DNA of 64,000 bases, from positions 27,449-91,448 of the forward strand of contig JAMPIV010021231.1 in NCBI GenBank assembly GCA_024509875.1, given 5' to 3'. Under the pieces are notes generated by a model, which worked only from the letters and a program-made list of their open reading frames with translations, was not told the origin of the DNA and ran no database searches. This stretch comes from Oreohelix idahoensis. Taxonomy: Eukaryota; Mollusca; Gastropoda; Stylommatophora; Oreohelicidae. The translations under genes and the position numbers were made by a program. Each line of letters begins with the position of its first letter. The stretch's first letter is position 1. Shown in pieces: positions 1 to 10,324 of this stretch.

Positions 1-1790
1 ACAAGCTTCACTTAACTGTTTTACAATGGCCACTATGCGGAGAGTGCAAAAAGATGTCTTACCCCAGGATAAGCCGACAATCCCTCAATCGGACTTAAAC
101 AAACTGGAGGAAGAGGATGTAGAGAGGAAATCTCTCATCAAGAATTTTAAGTGGGGAGAAAGCCCCAAAAGAAAAAATTGGTAGCGGTCGTTTTGTGAAT
201 GATAATTCTGGGAGGAAAAATCATCACTATAAAGCTTCGAGTGGAAGAGACCATACCGGTGCATGGACAAATAGGTCCACAAAATTAAAGGTCCATATGT
301 AGCTTTGTTAAGAACGTGGACTGATGAAAAGGCAGAGGAAAACATTACATCTTCATACCAATATGTGAATGAGCTGACCACTCGTTTAAAAACTGGCTGG
401 AAACTTGCCAATGAAAATTTGAAACAAGCCAGGAAGAAACATGCTGCCTATTATAACAGGAAGGCGAAAGACAGAAATTTGGCTGTGGGAGAGAAAGTAC
501 TGCTTCTTTTGCCCGGGAGTCAGAATAAGTTACAAATTGGATGGCAGGGTCCATATACAGTTTTAGAGAAGGTGTCTAGAACAAATTATAAGATAGATAA
601 GAAGGGGAAAGAAAAAATCTATCATGTGAATCTCCTGAAGAAATATTTGGAAAGAGAACATCAGGAAGAGACACACTTGTTGACCTTGTCCATCGCCATG
701 GAGATGAAAAAGGAACCACTTTCATCATTTGAATATCCATTACACCCCTGTGAGACAGCAGCACAGGTGAAAATCAGTACACATTTAACGAAAACTCAGA
801 AAGAGAGAGTGCAACAGGTTCTAAATAATCATGCAGAGGTGTTAACAGACCGACCAGGGCATACAAACCTATTGGAATATGATATGAAACTGATAGACCC
901 CACACCTGTCTGTATGAAACCATATTCGATTCCGTTTGCTAAGGAGAAAGCTTTGAAGGAAGAGATAGACTATCTGTTGAAGGAAGGAATTATTTCGCAC
1001 AGTGAATCTTCGTATAGTTCCGGTGTTGTACTCTTACGGAAGCCCTCTGGAGAACATAGACTCTGTATAGATTACAGGAGACTGAATGCTATTACAGAAG
1101 GACAGGTGGATCCATTGCCGGATACAAATCAGCTGTTTGCCAGACTAAAATAAAGCTAAATATTTCTCAAAAGTGGATCTGAGTAAAGGATACTATCAGA
1201 TTCCAGTAAAGCCTGAGGTTAGACCATACCTAGCTTTTAGTACCTCAGAAGGACACTATGAGTTTAATAGATTGCCATTTGGATTGAAGAATGCGCCTAG
1301 TGTCTTCTCTAGAATGATGAGAAAATTGTTGGATGTAAACATTTCGGAGGAACGTAACGAATCCCTGAGTTGCCTCTTTGAGGATATTCCTAATGTTTCA
1401 TACAGGATAATAAGAAGATTATGGGATCCACTATGAAAACTCTGCTATCACCAGGTATATGTTATCTCCTCATAACGTACATTTTGAGAGAAATATAATG
1501 TTCTCTGGACATGTCATTGCGCAGACTCAGAGAAGAGAAATGGTGAATACGGGTTGCGAAGCAGCATTAAGACAAGCACTCACACTTGCGGCTGTTCAGT
1601 AACATAACCGAAATATATTATTGGTTGTAGAAGTCTGAGGCAGATTTCATGAGTAGTGCCTACTCTGAATGGACCCAACTACATAAAACCATGATAGCAC
1701 CACAGCAGAGTAAAGTCAAGTTGACTTACATTTATCTATGTGTATATAGAATAAAGGACTGACATGGGATGTCTGTTTTAAGAGGGGAGG
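1..1790 (+). mobile_element. 3' part of the internal region of a Gmr1-like Ty3/Gypsy retrotransposon (family A)
   Basis: This is the end of an LTR retrotransposon that starts outside the window. It shows the end of the integrase followed directly by reverse transcriptase, then a purine-rich tract at about 1780-1790 (AAGAGGGGAGG) and an LTR beginning TGTCATGAAA at 1791. Integrase before reverse transcriptase is the Gmr1-like pol order, unlike ordinary Gypsy elements. Between about 1330 and 1780 I see no YxDD motif and no RNase H, so this copy is internally deleted as well as frame-broken. The first 300 bases carry only weak coding traces. Confidence 0.8.
305..1438 (+). pseudogene. Broken integrase C-terminus / reverse transcriptase of family A
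   Basis: The reading frame from 305 begins in the integrase C-terminal region. It contains a GPY/F-type module (GEKVLLLLPG, then GWQGPYTVLEKV, then YHVNLLKKY). It continues without a break into a reverse transcriptase N-terminus: a linker with TDRPGHTN, then YPIPxx-like MKPYSIPF, then LCIDYRRLNAIT. A stop at about 1151 and a frame change separate this from 1173-1436, which carries DLSKGYYQIPV and LPFGLKNAPSVFSRMM of RT blocks 2-4. After that the frame degenerates before the catalytic YxDD. In the family this protein makes and integrates the cDNA. This copy cannot do so. Confidence 0.8.
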
Positions 1791-1814
1791 TGTCATGAAA
1801 TATTCTAATCCACA

Positions 1815-2283
1815 TGATAGGAAACTCTTTACAGAGCGATACAACAGGAGGCAATCTGATCATCAGAAGAAGTCCCCCCATCGGACAAGTGTTTCGGCCC
1901 AGTATACTCCTTTACACTCTAAGGGGGGCGGGCCCACTTGGGTCATGACTCCCAAGCGTCTCAGCCTCCTGTTGTCTTGTATCGAAAATGAACCCATTTC
2001 ACTTATGGTAGCAACTTTAATCCACAACTCCGCCAGCCGTGGAGGCAATTGTGAAAGTAACAAAGAGAAGACAAATTATTCCGTTCATTCCGTCGCACAC
2101 ACTGAGACACCATCGCGAAGCCGCCGAGCCTAGCCACTGAAATTCTGACTCTGACACCTCCTATAATATACATCGCCTGTTGCCCCTCAGTCACAGCCCG
2201 CTCACTAGTACACCACAAAACTCAGCGTTTTGTGGACTTAGAAAAAATTCCTGGTGTTTTCTGTACCGCAGCGTTTATTGTCA
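1815..2283 (-). repeat. 3' terminal copy of the 470-bp direct repeat (element 3' UTR)
   Basis: On the minus strand it starts at the ORF stop codon (TGACAATAAACG) and ends AGTTTCCTATCA. It matches 5762-6229 at almost every base; visible differences include one base in a run of A and single substitutions. As plus-strand sequence the repeat starts TGATAGG and ends TCA, so it has TG...CA ends like an LTR. Confidence 0.9.
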
Positions 2284-5200
2284 CGATTTCCATTGCCCAT
2301 TGCGGTTGTTCCACAGCCAGCCTGATGCCTTTTCGGCAGTTTCACTAAGCCTCTTCAGTGCCCTTGTTCTCGCCTGTCCCTTCAGCCCCAACAGTTTCAA
2401 TAGATCATACATTGATGCAGCCACAAGCCCTCTTGCGCCCACTTCAACAGCCATGACCCTTGTAGTGAACCCCTCGTGTCTCAGATCCGCGGCCAGATCA
2501 CTATATTTGGCCGCTTTGAACGAATGTTGCTCGTCTAATCTGGATTCAAATGGCACGGTCAGTTCAATCAGTATGACCTGAAGCGTTGAAGAAGAATGAA
2601 GCACTATATCCGGCCGTCTCCGCGATTTTCTGATACTCTCTGGATATGCCCCTCGTCCAGGTAGGTCTACCGCCATCTCCCAGTCATTTGCACAATCAAG
2701 AAGAGATGGTAAACTGCTACCTGGTTTACTCGGTTTGGGGTGTGCTGACTTTCCTGCCCTCAGAAAGTATGTATTTGCGGTGCTCGGCCTGGGTTTGCTG
2801 TTCGCCTTCATCCTTGCTAGATCTATTGTCGCAGCAAGCTCATTTAGCACTTTGTTATGGCGCCAGGTGTATCGCCCTTGCCCTAATGACACCTTACACG
2901 CTGAGAGCACGTGTTCGAGTGTCTGCCTCCCCTGGCACAGGGGGCACTGCTCATCATCCGACTTTCCCCATTTCACAAGGTTGGTGGCCGACGGCAGCAG
3001 GTCATACATTGATCTAACAACGAAGCTGAGCCTAAGAGGTGCCATATGCCATATATCATTCCATGTCAAGGACCTCTGCAGGGCTCCTTCCCATGTAGTC
3101 CATTGGCCTTGTTGGACCTGCTGCACTGCTTTTTGCAACCTCTTATCATTCTCAGCCTCTCGTATCTCATGAACAACCATGTCTCTGCGCTCCCTGCTTG
3201 ATGCCTTGGACCACCAGCGGATGTCTCCATGACCAAATCCCCGTCTATTCGTCTGTGTGTATCCGATTACCTCCCTCAGTTTGAGTGACTCTTGGGCAGC
3301 ATCAACAGCTTCTTCCACTCTCCACTTCCTTCCTGTTTTCAGTGTGGGCTGAATGGACTTAACCACGTCATCAGCTGACTCGCGTAGCATCATTGCAAGC
3401 CTTGCCTTTCCAACTTTGTACTCTTCAACAACTGACTTGAAAGGAAGCAGAAGTTTTGACTTTTTGCAGTACAGTGCTACATCTGACAGACCTGGTGGTA
3501 CCCCTAGCCACTTTCTCATGAACTTGTTGACCTTCTGCTCTATAGCTTCGACTGTACTTGTGCTTATTTCATATATAAGCAGTGGCCACAGCAACTTCGG
3601 TATCAACATGAACTGGAGGCACCACAGTTTGAACTTTCCCAAGAGTCTGCTTTGGTCTATGATCTGTAGCCCTCTGTCTGCCATTTCTATTGTCTGTTGC
3701 ACTGCCTTCGAGTCTTTTAATGAGGCATCGTACACCCTGCCAAGACTTTTAACAGGTTCCTCAATAACAGTAGGGATTCTTTGGTTGGAAACCACGAATA
3801 TGTCTTCTGCTATCTTCCCTTTCCTGACTGATAGGCTTCTCGACTTCTTGGGTTTGAAGCTCATTCTGCACCAGCTGACTAGTTCATCCAGGCGTTTTAA
3901 CATCCTCCGGGCCTGATGTTCATCTGATGTCAGAATTGTTGTGTCATCCATGAATGCTTTGAGCGGTGGCATGTGACACATTCCCCCGAGCTTTGGACCT
4001 ATAGCCATTCCTTCAGCCGCATTGAGGATTACCTGCATAGCCATCACGAATAGTATCGGAGAGATTGTACACCCCATTGCAATTCCAACTTCAAGGCCAA
4101 TCCACTTCGTTGTGTACTCTCTGGTTGAAAATCTGACAGCAAACCCTGCGAAATACAGCTTCAGCATTGCTGCAATCTCTTGTGGAACATGATACATTTC
4201 CAGGGCCTGCCACAACATCTGGTGTGGAACGGATCCATAAGCATTCGCCAGATCCAACCAGATTACATGGAGGTCTGTTCTGTCAGACTTTGCCTTTTGG
4301 ATTGCTTCCCAGATCATTGTGGCATGCTCTAGACATCCTGGTGTACCTGGGATACCTCCTTTCTGAATGGTAGTGTCAATGTACCCATTTGCCAGGAGGT
4401 ATGTAGTGAGTCTTTTTGCCATCACTGAGAAGAATATCTTCCCTTCCACATTGAGTAGTGAGATTGGCCTGAACTGACTGATGTCTGTGGAATTTTGCTC
4501 CTTCGGGATGTAGACTCCATTCCCTTTTCTCCATTCCTTGCTTACAAGCTGGGCTTTCCACGCATTCTTTAGTAAACGGAGCAGTCGTTTGAGCACTTCA
4601 GGGCATCTCTTATACACCACATATGGAACACCATTAGGACCTGGAGCTGACTTGCACCGAGCTTTCTGGACAATGCTTTCTACCTCTTGCACCGTTGGGG
4701 GCTTGGTGTTAAATTCAGCTCCTGGCTTACTCGGCCATTTAAGGCCTGCCATGCTGCTGAGCGGCTCATCTCTGCGACCATCTGAATATGTCATTCTAAG
4801 GTGTTCTTCCAGGTCTTCTTTCTTGATGTTTAGCGTACCCGACCGTGGCTGCTCAAACAGTTCTTTGGCAAACTTGAAGGGCTCCCTGAAGAATCTTTCC
4901 CTATCCCTTCGAGTCTTCCTTCTCTTCCTGCACAACCTTTCTGCTCTACAAAGGGCATTATGTTGGCCTTTCAGGTGCTCCCAAACCTGTCGTAACCCTT
5001 CCTTCTCTGTGGCAACTGCGTTCTTGAAAAGTTTTCGGGCATGCTTCTTCTGTTTCCTGATTTCTTCTATTTTAATTTGTCTTCTACTTTTTCGTGGTGG
5101 GTTACTTTCCCTTGCCTCCCTCACTCCGAACACTTTGCGACAGTGCAGATATATTATGTCGCCGAAGATTTCCAGCTTCTTCTCCAAACTTATCTGCTTC

Positions 5201-5640
5201 AGGTTGTTATCCAACTCTTTTGCCAAGGCTTCGTCCAGCTGTTCCCAAAGCCCTTTTGCACTGGCAGGTGGAAACTTGATTGCATCTCTCTTCCCGTCCA
5301 AGAAGTGTGTGAGATCATCATCAGGCAGATCAACTTGAATGTACTCAGCACTGTGGATTGACTCCTGGCTGCGTTCTTCTAACGTCTTATCCGTCGAGAC
5401 AGAGCGCTGTTGATCTCCCCCAGATGACCTCCCACACCCCTTTTTCGTTCGGTGGATTTTCATTCCTCTCTGAGTAGAGAACTCCCTACCACAGGCACAT
5501 GGAAATTCCAGCCGTTGTTCAGAGCTCGAAGTCCGTGTAACGGGTCTGGTCGATTCCAATGAGGCGCCTGTGGATTCATCATTCTCCCCCCCTTTCGGTG
5601 AATCCTGGGGGCATCTATCATTTTTTGGGTCCTGTAGCAA
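2281..5640 (-). CDS. Reverse transcriptase with N-terminal zinc finger and C-terminal restriction-like endonuclease
   Basis: This 1,119-residue intact ORF encodes the replication protein of an RLE-class non-LTR element, which nicks DNA and reverse transcribes its RNA at the nick. A CCHC-like zinc finger has Cys48, Cys50, His63 and Cys69. The reverse transcriptase spans about residues 370-640, with FRPISLLNVEGK, IWLDLANAYGSVPH, GIAMGCTISPILF and the catalytic box FMDD near residue 564. A Cys-rich motif CPLC...H....C follows near 898-915. The endonuclease has RRRPDIVL near 1006 and LIELTVPFE near 1025, the PD...E core. The stop codon is followed at once by AATAAA, a probable polyadenylation signal. 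The R2/HERO grouping is by domain order; the exact clade is not settled. Confidence 0.9.
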   Translation of the reverse strand: MLQDPKNDRCPQDSPKGGENDESTGASLESTRPVTRTSSSEQRLEFPCACGREFSTQRGMKIHRTKKGCGRSSGGDQQRSVSTDKTLEERSQESIHSAEYIQVDLPDDDLTHFLDGKRDAIKFPPASAKGLWEQLDEALAKELDNNLKQISLEKKLEIFGDIIYLHCRKVFGVREARESNPPRKSRRQIKIEEIRKQKKHARKLFKNAVATEKEGLRQVWEHLKGQHNALCRAERLCRKRRKTRRDRERFFREPFKFAKELFEQPRSGTLNIKKEDLEEHLRMTYSDGRRDEPLSSMAGLKWPSKPGAEFNTKPPTVQEVESIVQKARCKSAPGPNGVPYVVYKRCPEVLKRLLRLLKNAWKAQLVSKEWRKGNGVYIPKEQNSTDISQFRPISLLNVEGKIFFSVMAKRLTTYLLANGYIDTTIQKGGIPGTPGCLEHATMIWEAIQKAKSDRTDLHVIWLDLANAYGSVPHQMLWQALEMYHVPQEIAAMLKLYFAGFAVRFSTREYTTKWIGLEVGIAMGCTISPILFVMAMQVILNAAEGMAIGPKLGGMCHMPPLKAFMDDTTILTSDEHQARRMLKRLDELVSWCRMSFKPKKSRSLSVRKGKIAEDIFVVSNQRIPTVIEEPVKSLGRVYDASLKDSKAVQQTIEMADRGLQIIDQSRLLGKFKLWCLQFMLIPKLLWPLLIYEISTSTVEAIEQKVNKFMRKWLGVPPGLSDVALYCKKSKLLLPFKSVVEEYKVGKARLAMMLRESADDVVKSIQPTLKTGRKWRVEEAVDAAQESLKLREVIGYTQTNRRGFGHGDIRWWSKASSRERRDMVVHEIREAENDKRLQKAVQQVQQGQWTTWEGALQRSLTWNDIWHMAPLRLSFVVRSMYDLLPSATNLVKWGKSDDEQCPLCQGRQTLEHVLSACKVSLGQGRYTWRHNKVLNELAATIDLARMKANSKPRPSTANTYFLRAGKSAHPKPSKPGSSLPSLLDCANDWEMAVDLPGRGAYPESIRKSRRRPDIVLHSSSTLQVILIELTVPFESRLDEQHSFKAAKYSDLAADLRHEGFTTRVMAVEVGARGLVAASMYDLLKLLGLKGQARTRALKRLSETAEKASGWLWNNRNGQWKS

Positions 5641-5761
5641 TTGAATACAGCTTACGGGGTGCTAACCCGGTCAGCCGGTTTCTAGTCTTTCCCAGTGTCA
5701 TCTGTCTTTCCAGAAGTCAATCGGTCTTTTCCCGATCGTCACTGGTTTGACCATGTAACTA

Positions 5762-6229
5762 TGATAGGAAACTCTTTACAGAGCGATACAACAGGAGGCA
5801 ATCTGATCATCAGAAGAAGTCCCCCCATCGGACAAGTGTTTCGGCCCAGTATACTCCTTTACACTCTAAGGGGGGCGGGCCCACTTGGGTCATGACTCCC
5901 AAGCGTCTCAGCCTCCTGTTGTCTTGTATCGAAAATGAACCCATTTCACTTATGGTAGCAACTTTAATCCACAACTCCGCCAGCCGTGGAGGCAATTGTG
6001 AAAGTAACAAAGAGAAGACAAATTATTCCGTTCGTTCCGTCGCACACACTGAGACACCATCGCGAAGCCGCCGAGCCTAGCCACTGAAATTCTGACTCTG
6101 ACACCTCCTATAATATACATCGCCTGTTGCCCCTCAGTCACAGCCCGCTCACTAGTACACCACAAAACTCAGCGTTTTGTGGACTTAGAAAAATTCCTGG
6201 TGTTTTCTGTACCGCAGCGTTTATTATCA
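5762..6229 (-). repeat. 5' terminal copy of the 470-bp direct repeat
   Basis: It is the same sequence as 1815-2283, lying upstream of the RLE-type ORF and separated from the ATG by about 120 bases. It begins exactly at the base corresponding to the ORF stop codon (TGATAATAAACG). It could act as a promoter-bearing leader for the downstream ORF; that is inference. Confidence 0.9.
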
Positions 6230-8638
6230 GGTAAATATAAAGCCTAACAAATACATTTAATAAAGAAAAGAGCAATGGTAAAATAACAGTGCTGTCACAA
6301 AGAATGTACTCGAAATCCCCCTTTGTTTTATGCTTCGTCTGCAAATTGTAACGTTTCCACGTTAAATATAAGCCACTGCATAAATACAAGCGTTTCCAAA
6401 ACACATTAAAACGGGTATTGCATTTCTAAGAAAAACATTGAGAGGCACACTGCGTAATGACCTAAATTAATCCTAACATTAATTATACTACGTTACCAAA
6501 ACGAACGAACAGATGGACTCAAATAGAAAGAGAGAGGGAGGGCTGAAAATCAGGAACGCATGCAACACTAAACACGTGTCTCGCTATTAATGCCACCCCA
6601 ACACGCGTCGCGCGATACACAATTACTACTATCACGCGTGTAAGGCCACATGCACTAACTTTTTTTCGGACGGACAGTGATAAAAACCCTAACCTTCCCA
6701 GAGTTAGGTTTTAAAATCCTGGAAAACGCTTATTAGAAAAGATAACATTAGATGGGTTTACGTTTGAAAACATTACAGTACCCAGACAGCACATCTTCGA
6801 AACAGGAGGTAGAAGAAATTGCATATTTTGAACGCAGCCACATAGCTCTTTTAAATTTGTATATTTGGGTTCCTTAGGGCTTGCTGACAAAGAATATGTA
6901 AAACGTTATGCAAATAGTCTAGGAATTAACAAGTTATAGCCAAAATAAAATGATGGTGCTGTCAGACAACACCCAAAATCAGAATCGCTCAGTGGTAGAT
7001 TTTTTAAAACCACCATTGTACGGGAAATGGGCCACAAGTTACATTTGAACTGATTGGCTGGAATGATATGTAAGGCTAAACACGATTAGTCGGACTATAA
7101 ATGCTATCCTTGGTTGTTAGGGGAGACGTAGGAAGGTAAAATTTTTTCAAACACTTGTCGAAACGTGGCTCCATTGGCCAGACTCGCTGATATAATCACT
7201 TAGGAGCGTTAGTTAGAGACCACTAGTTCAAATAAGCTTGATAAAGCAACAGTGCGTTGAAGCCAGCTCATATTTTTGCTAAATAAAAGCCTGGAACATA
7301 AGCAGATGGGAATTTGTGCCAGTATTTGTGCCAGAATTCATTGCTAGTCAACGTATCTGTGTTTATTTCCATGAATTGTGGTAAGCTTGAAACATTCAGT
7401 ATCTTTTAATGAAAATTCAATGTGAATTGTTAATTTATGCCTGTATATATGTGTAGTTCAGTAGCAAACATGATGTAAAGCCTATAATGCTCCAGCCTGA
7501 ACAGAAGGTGTCGGAGGAAAGTAAAACGGCATGGAATGGCCAAACAGTACACTGACACCTAGATGATTGACTAGAAAGAAATAATGCTGGAAAGGCAGAG
7601 GCGTAGTAACCATTAAGGAGGTTAATACTGGTATAAAGTATTTCAGATGAAGCTGACAGTTGGCCTAACGCTCTGAACTCAATGTTTGTGATGTATTGTG
7701 CTCAGTGTAGAACTAGAGTATCAATTAGTTATGACGTAGAAGGTACATCCTTCTTGTTTTCAGGGACCGTGGTCTTGACGTTATTGAGCAGCACCTGGTC
7801 AGAGCTTTGCTGAATCCAGAGTCGGACAGCATACTCCTTGGTCCATTTAGCTATCAGTGAGGTGTCTCCAGAGCCCAGGGGAGAAACCGAGCAGAGGAGT
7901 CTTTTCCTGCCACCATCACGCAAGATAAGCTGATGTGGCCAGCTGAGCTCAACATTATGTACCCCCATCTTAAAATAACATTGTAACATAAACTTAAGAG
8001 GGGAAGTAAATTGTTTTAATACCAGGAACTGAGAACATCTCCAATACTAGTTCCCATAGAAACAAACTATTGAAGTCATGATGACAAATACCAACAGAGC
8101 TTGAACAAAACAAAACCAGTATTACCTCATATTACTACTACACAACTGACACACATAGGATACTTTTAATAATATATGTCACTACAATATTCATATTGAT
8201 AAATTCTGTACATATAACTTGTAATTAAAATTGATTGTGATTCCTGGTTCCCTTTGTATTTGAATCAGGACACATATACATTCATGACAGCAATGAATAC
8301 ATATTGTTATTTGAAAATTTATCAGTGACTCCTTTAAGATATCCTTGTAGAGTGTTTTATATATGTGAGTGTCACAGTGTTGTCAAGTGTAGTGGAATAA
8401 ATTAAATTGTTTATCTGTCTGTTGTTGTTTTGACTTGCACTTCATCATACACATACCCTAGACATATAACGTAGTCATCACACTATTCCAGAATAATTCT
8501 GACTGAGGTATACATATGTGGCAGCAAGTAAGGTTATATATAATACACTACTCTTATTAGATATATATACCTTCACAGCTGATCTCAGTCAGTACACTAA
8601 GTCCCCTATAAATATTTATAACATCCCACTTTACCACA

Positions 8639-9020
8639 GTGAGGCGGGCAAAGGTGTTAGAGTACAATGAAGTAAGAATCAAATCCCATATGGGAAGTGT
8701 TCATGGTATTTTTTGTGGGATTTGCTTCTTACTGAAATTTACATGCATGGAGGCATATCTGGAGTCATCTTTATATGACCACCAACTATGCACAATGCTA
8801 CAATATACATATGTGGAAGTGAACCTCTGTGTGTGAGGCTAATTTCACCCTCATTGACTCTTGAAATCATCCACACACTTTCAGGGATTCCCCCTGTGGT
8901 GAAACTTGTTGAGAACCCAGCATTGCACACTAAGCTTGGAGAAGTCACTTGAGCCCCAGACATGATTCTTTGGCTTTGACCAGGTTTACTGCATGAAGGA
9001 GGATGTCACTATGGACGAAT
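8639..9020. repeat. SINE-derived fragment next to the LTR
   Basis: The stretch at about 8935-9020 (GGAGAAGTCACTTGAGCCCC onward) matches 11348-11420, the 3' part of a dispersed repeat. Around 8680 there is a weak box-B-like AATCAAATCCC. No exon of the host gene was found here. Confidence 0.5.
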
Positions 9021-9162
9021 TTTTTCTTCTGTCATAGTAAAACTTTTCCTATTATCTAATTTTCATTTCCCTCAACCTCTGTTTTTATTTTTACACAATC
9101 TGCAATAGAAGTAGAACATTTCCAAATTATCTGTGGTCACTAACACTCACTGATAAACTCAC

Positions 9163-9258
9163 CCCCTCAAGCAGTCCTCTTGTTTCACTTGATACAAATG
9201 TTGGAATGTGAAGACATGTGTGAGAGTTGATTCCTCCAGGATGGCACTCACTTAAACT
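9163..9258 (-). CDS. RPS6KC1-like: RPS6KC1-like exon 10 of 10 in window: kinase C-lobe
   Basis: The 96-bp, phase 0-0 exon encodes SLSECHPGGINSHTCLHIPT then FVSSETRGLLEG. The ECHPxGI motif is typical of RPS6KC1/RPS6KL1. The acceptor is GTGTTATCAG and the donor GAGGGG|GTGAGT. The upstream intron contains several copies of its 3' splice site (9246-9505). The expected next exon, with the ERLG-type motif, was not found in the window. Confidence 0.88.
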
Positions 9259-9505
9259 CTGATAACACAGCAACAAATAAATAACAGCCCACTCACTTAA
9301 ATAATACATCAATTAATACATTACAACGCACTCATTTAAACTCTGATAACACAATAACAAATCAATCACATCTCACTCACACTCTGGCTACACAGAAATA
9401 AATCAATTACAACCCACTCACTCAAACTCTGATAACGTATCAATTAATACATTATAACCCACTTATTTAAACTCTGATAACAAATCAATTACAACCCACT
9501 CAAGA
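9246..9505 (-). repeat. Degenerate tandem copies of the exon 10 splice-acceptor region
   Basis: About five copies of a 45-60 bp unit contain CTCATTTAAACTCTGATAAC followed by AACAAATCAATTACAACCCA. The first copy is the real exon 10 boundary (9246-9266). Further copies lie near 9329, 9372, 9416 and 9458. On the minus strand each core reads GTTATCAGAG, the acceptor of exon 10. Confidence 0.75.
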
Positions 9506-9889
9506 ATGATGATTCGGTTTGGTAATAAAGATGATACATATTGACAGATGTGCTTAAAATAGGGAAAAAAAACCAGTCAATCCATTTAAAAACACTAAAA
9601 AGATTACAAGCACAGAGAGAAGACAATCACCATTATCACCACACACATTTTTACTTTAAAGATGAGCACAGCTTTTTAATTTCATTCACTCAGGACTTTT
9701 GAGCTCCTATGGGGCATTTTAAAGGCTTTTCCAGAAGGACACCAGCTCCTGCTTTGCATATACCCTGACTCACGCTGGTGATTTTCCTTATCGTCCAAGA
9801 GTGAGTCTGAACGAAGGCTGTGAATAATTAACAACTTACCTGATTAACTAACCATTCAGAACTACCCGATTTATAGAACAGTGCACTGT

Positions 9890-10290
9890 TAAAAGCAAGC
9901 CAAGCTGAAGAAACTGGAGCTCAGGACTTACTCAACTCAACAAGTTTCAGAATGGCAGAAAAGCCTCAGGAAAAGCCTAGATCTACAGTGTAGAACAGAG
10001 GTTTTCAAACTGTGCGTCGCGGCTCCCAAGGGCGTCGCGGCCCTCGGCTAAGGGCGTCGTGGTGGCTTGGGAAAAGTGTTGGGCTCGATATTATGAGCCA
10101 AGGTCCATCAATAAATATAGATCTTCATAGTATAGAGAGGAGCCGCGGTGATTTATGCACAGGTCAAGGGAGCCGCGGACCAAAAAAGTTTTAAAACCTC
10201 TGGTGTAGATAATACCAAGGAGTCTTCAATTCGGTACTAGCTGCAAAAGAGCAAGAAGCTCAGCAGCCCTAGTTAACAACATGAATTCTA
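9890..10290 (+). repeat. Dispersed repeat D (interrupted by the hAT MITE)
   Basis: The sequence from GCAAGCCAAGCTGAAGAAAC to CAGCAGCCCTAGTTAACA matches 11605-11765 except for the MITE. The 3' module (CAAAAGAGC...AAGCTCAGCAGCCCTAG) also ends the repeat at 15541-15710, where a long A run follows. This looks like a SINE 3' end. Confidence 0.65.
9996..10202. mobile_element. 207-bp hAT-type MITE
   Basis: Terminal inverted repeats read CAGAGGTTTTCAAACTGTG at the left and, on the other strand, CAGAGGTTTTAAAACTTT at the right. This is the CAGNGGTTNNNAAACT signature of hAT elements. The 8-bp flanks GTGTAGAA (9988-9995) and GTGTAGAT (10203-10210) are the target duplication, with one mismatch. A related dispersed repeat near 11685 has the uninterrupted site. 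There is no transposase, so the element is non-autonomous. Confidence 0.88.
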
Positions 10291-10324
10291 ATTCATAGTG
10301 ATTGTGAAACACTCAAACTCCAGG

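Larger units (their letters stand above)
1815..6229 (-). mobile_element. RLE-type (R2/HERO-like) non-LTR retrotransposon with flanking direct repeats
   Basis: The unit sits inside the family A LTR and contains one long intact ORF on the minus strand. Read on the minus strand the order is: a 468-bp repeat (6229-5762), about 120 bp of leader, the 1,119-residue ORF, and a second copy of the repeat (2283-1815) that begins exactly at the ORF stop codon. The repeats differ at only a few positions, so the structure is young. No target-site duplication is visible. The simplest reading is a head-to-tail unit in which an upstream copy contributes only its 3' UTR. An LTR-like role for the repeats is the alternative. 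Confidence 0.8.
1791..8638 (+). mobile_element. 3' LTR of family A, split by an RLE-type retrotransposon
   Basis: The LTR begins TGTCATGAAA at 1791, directly after the polypurine tract, and ends CCACTTTACCACA at 8638. Comparison with the solo LTR at 20191-22624 fixes both ends and shows that 1815-6229 is a later insertion. The remaining LTR (1791-1814 plus 6230-8638) aligns along its whole length with the solo copy, with scattered substitutions and small indels. About 15 bases of LTR present in the solo copy (just after TCCACAT) are missing at the insertion point. Short ORFs inside it, such as 7729-7989, have no recognisable product. Confidence 0.85.

Noticed and set aside
2646..5361. Several plus-strand ORFs of 100-270 codons
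   Set aside because: They are antisense shadows of the RLE-type reverse transcriptase ORF.
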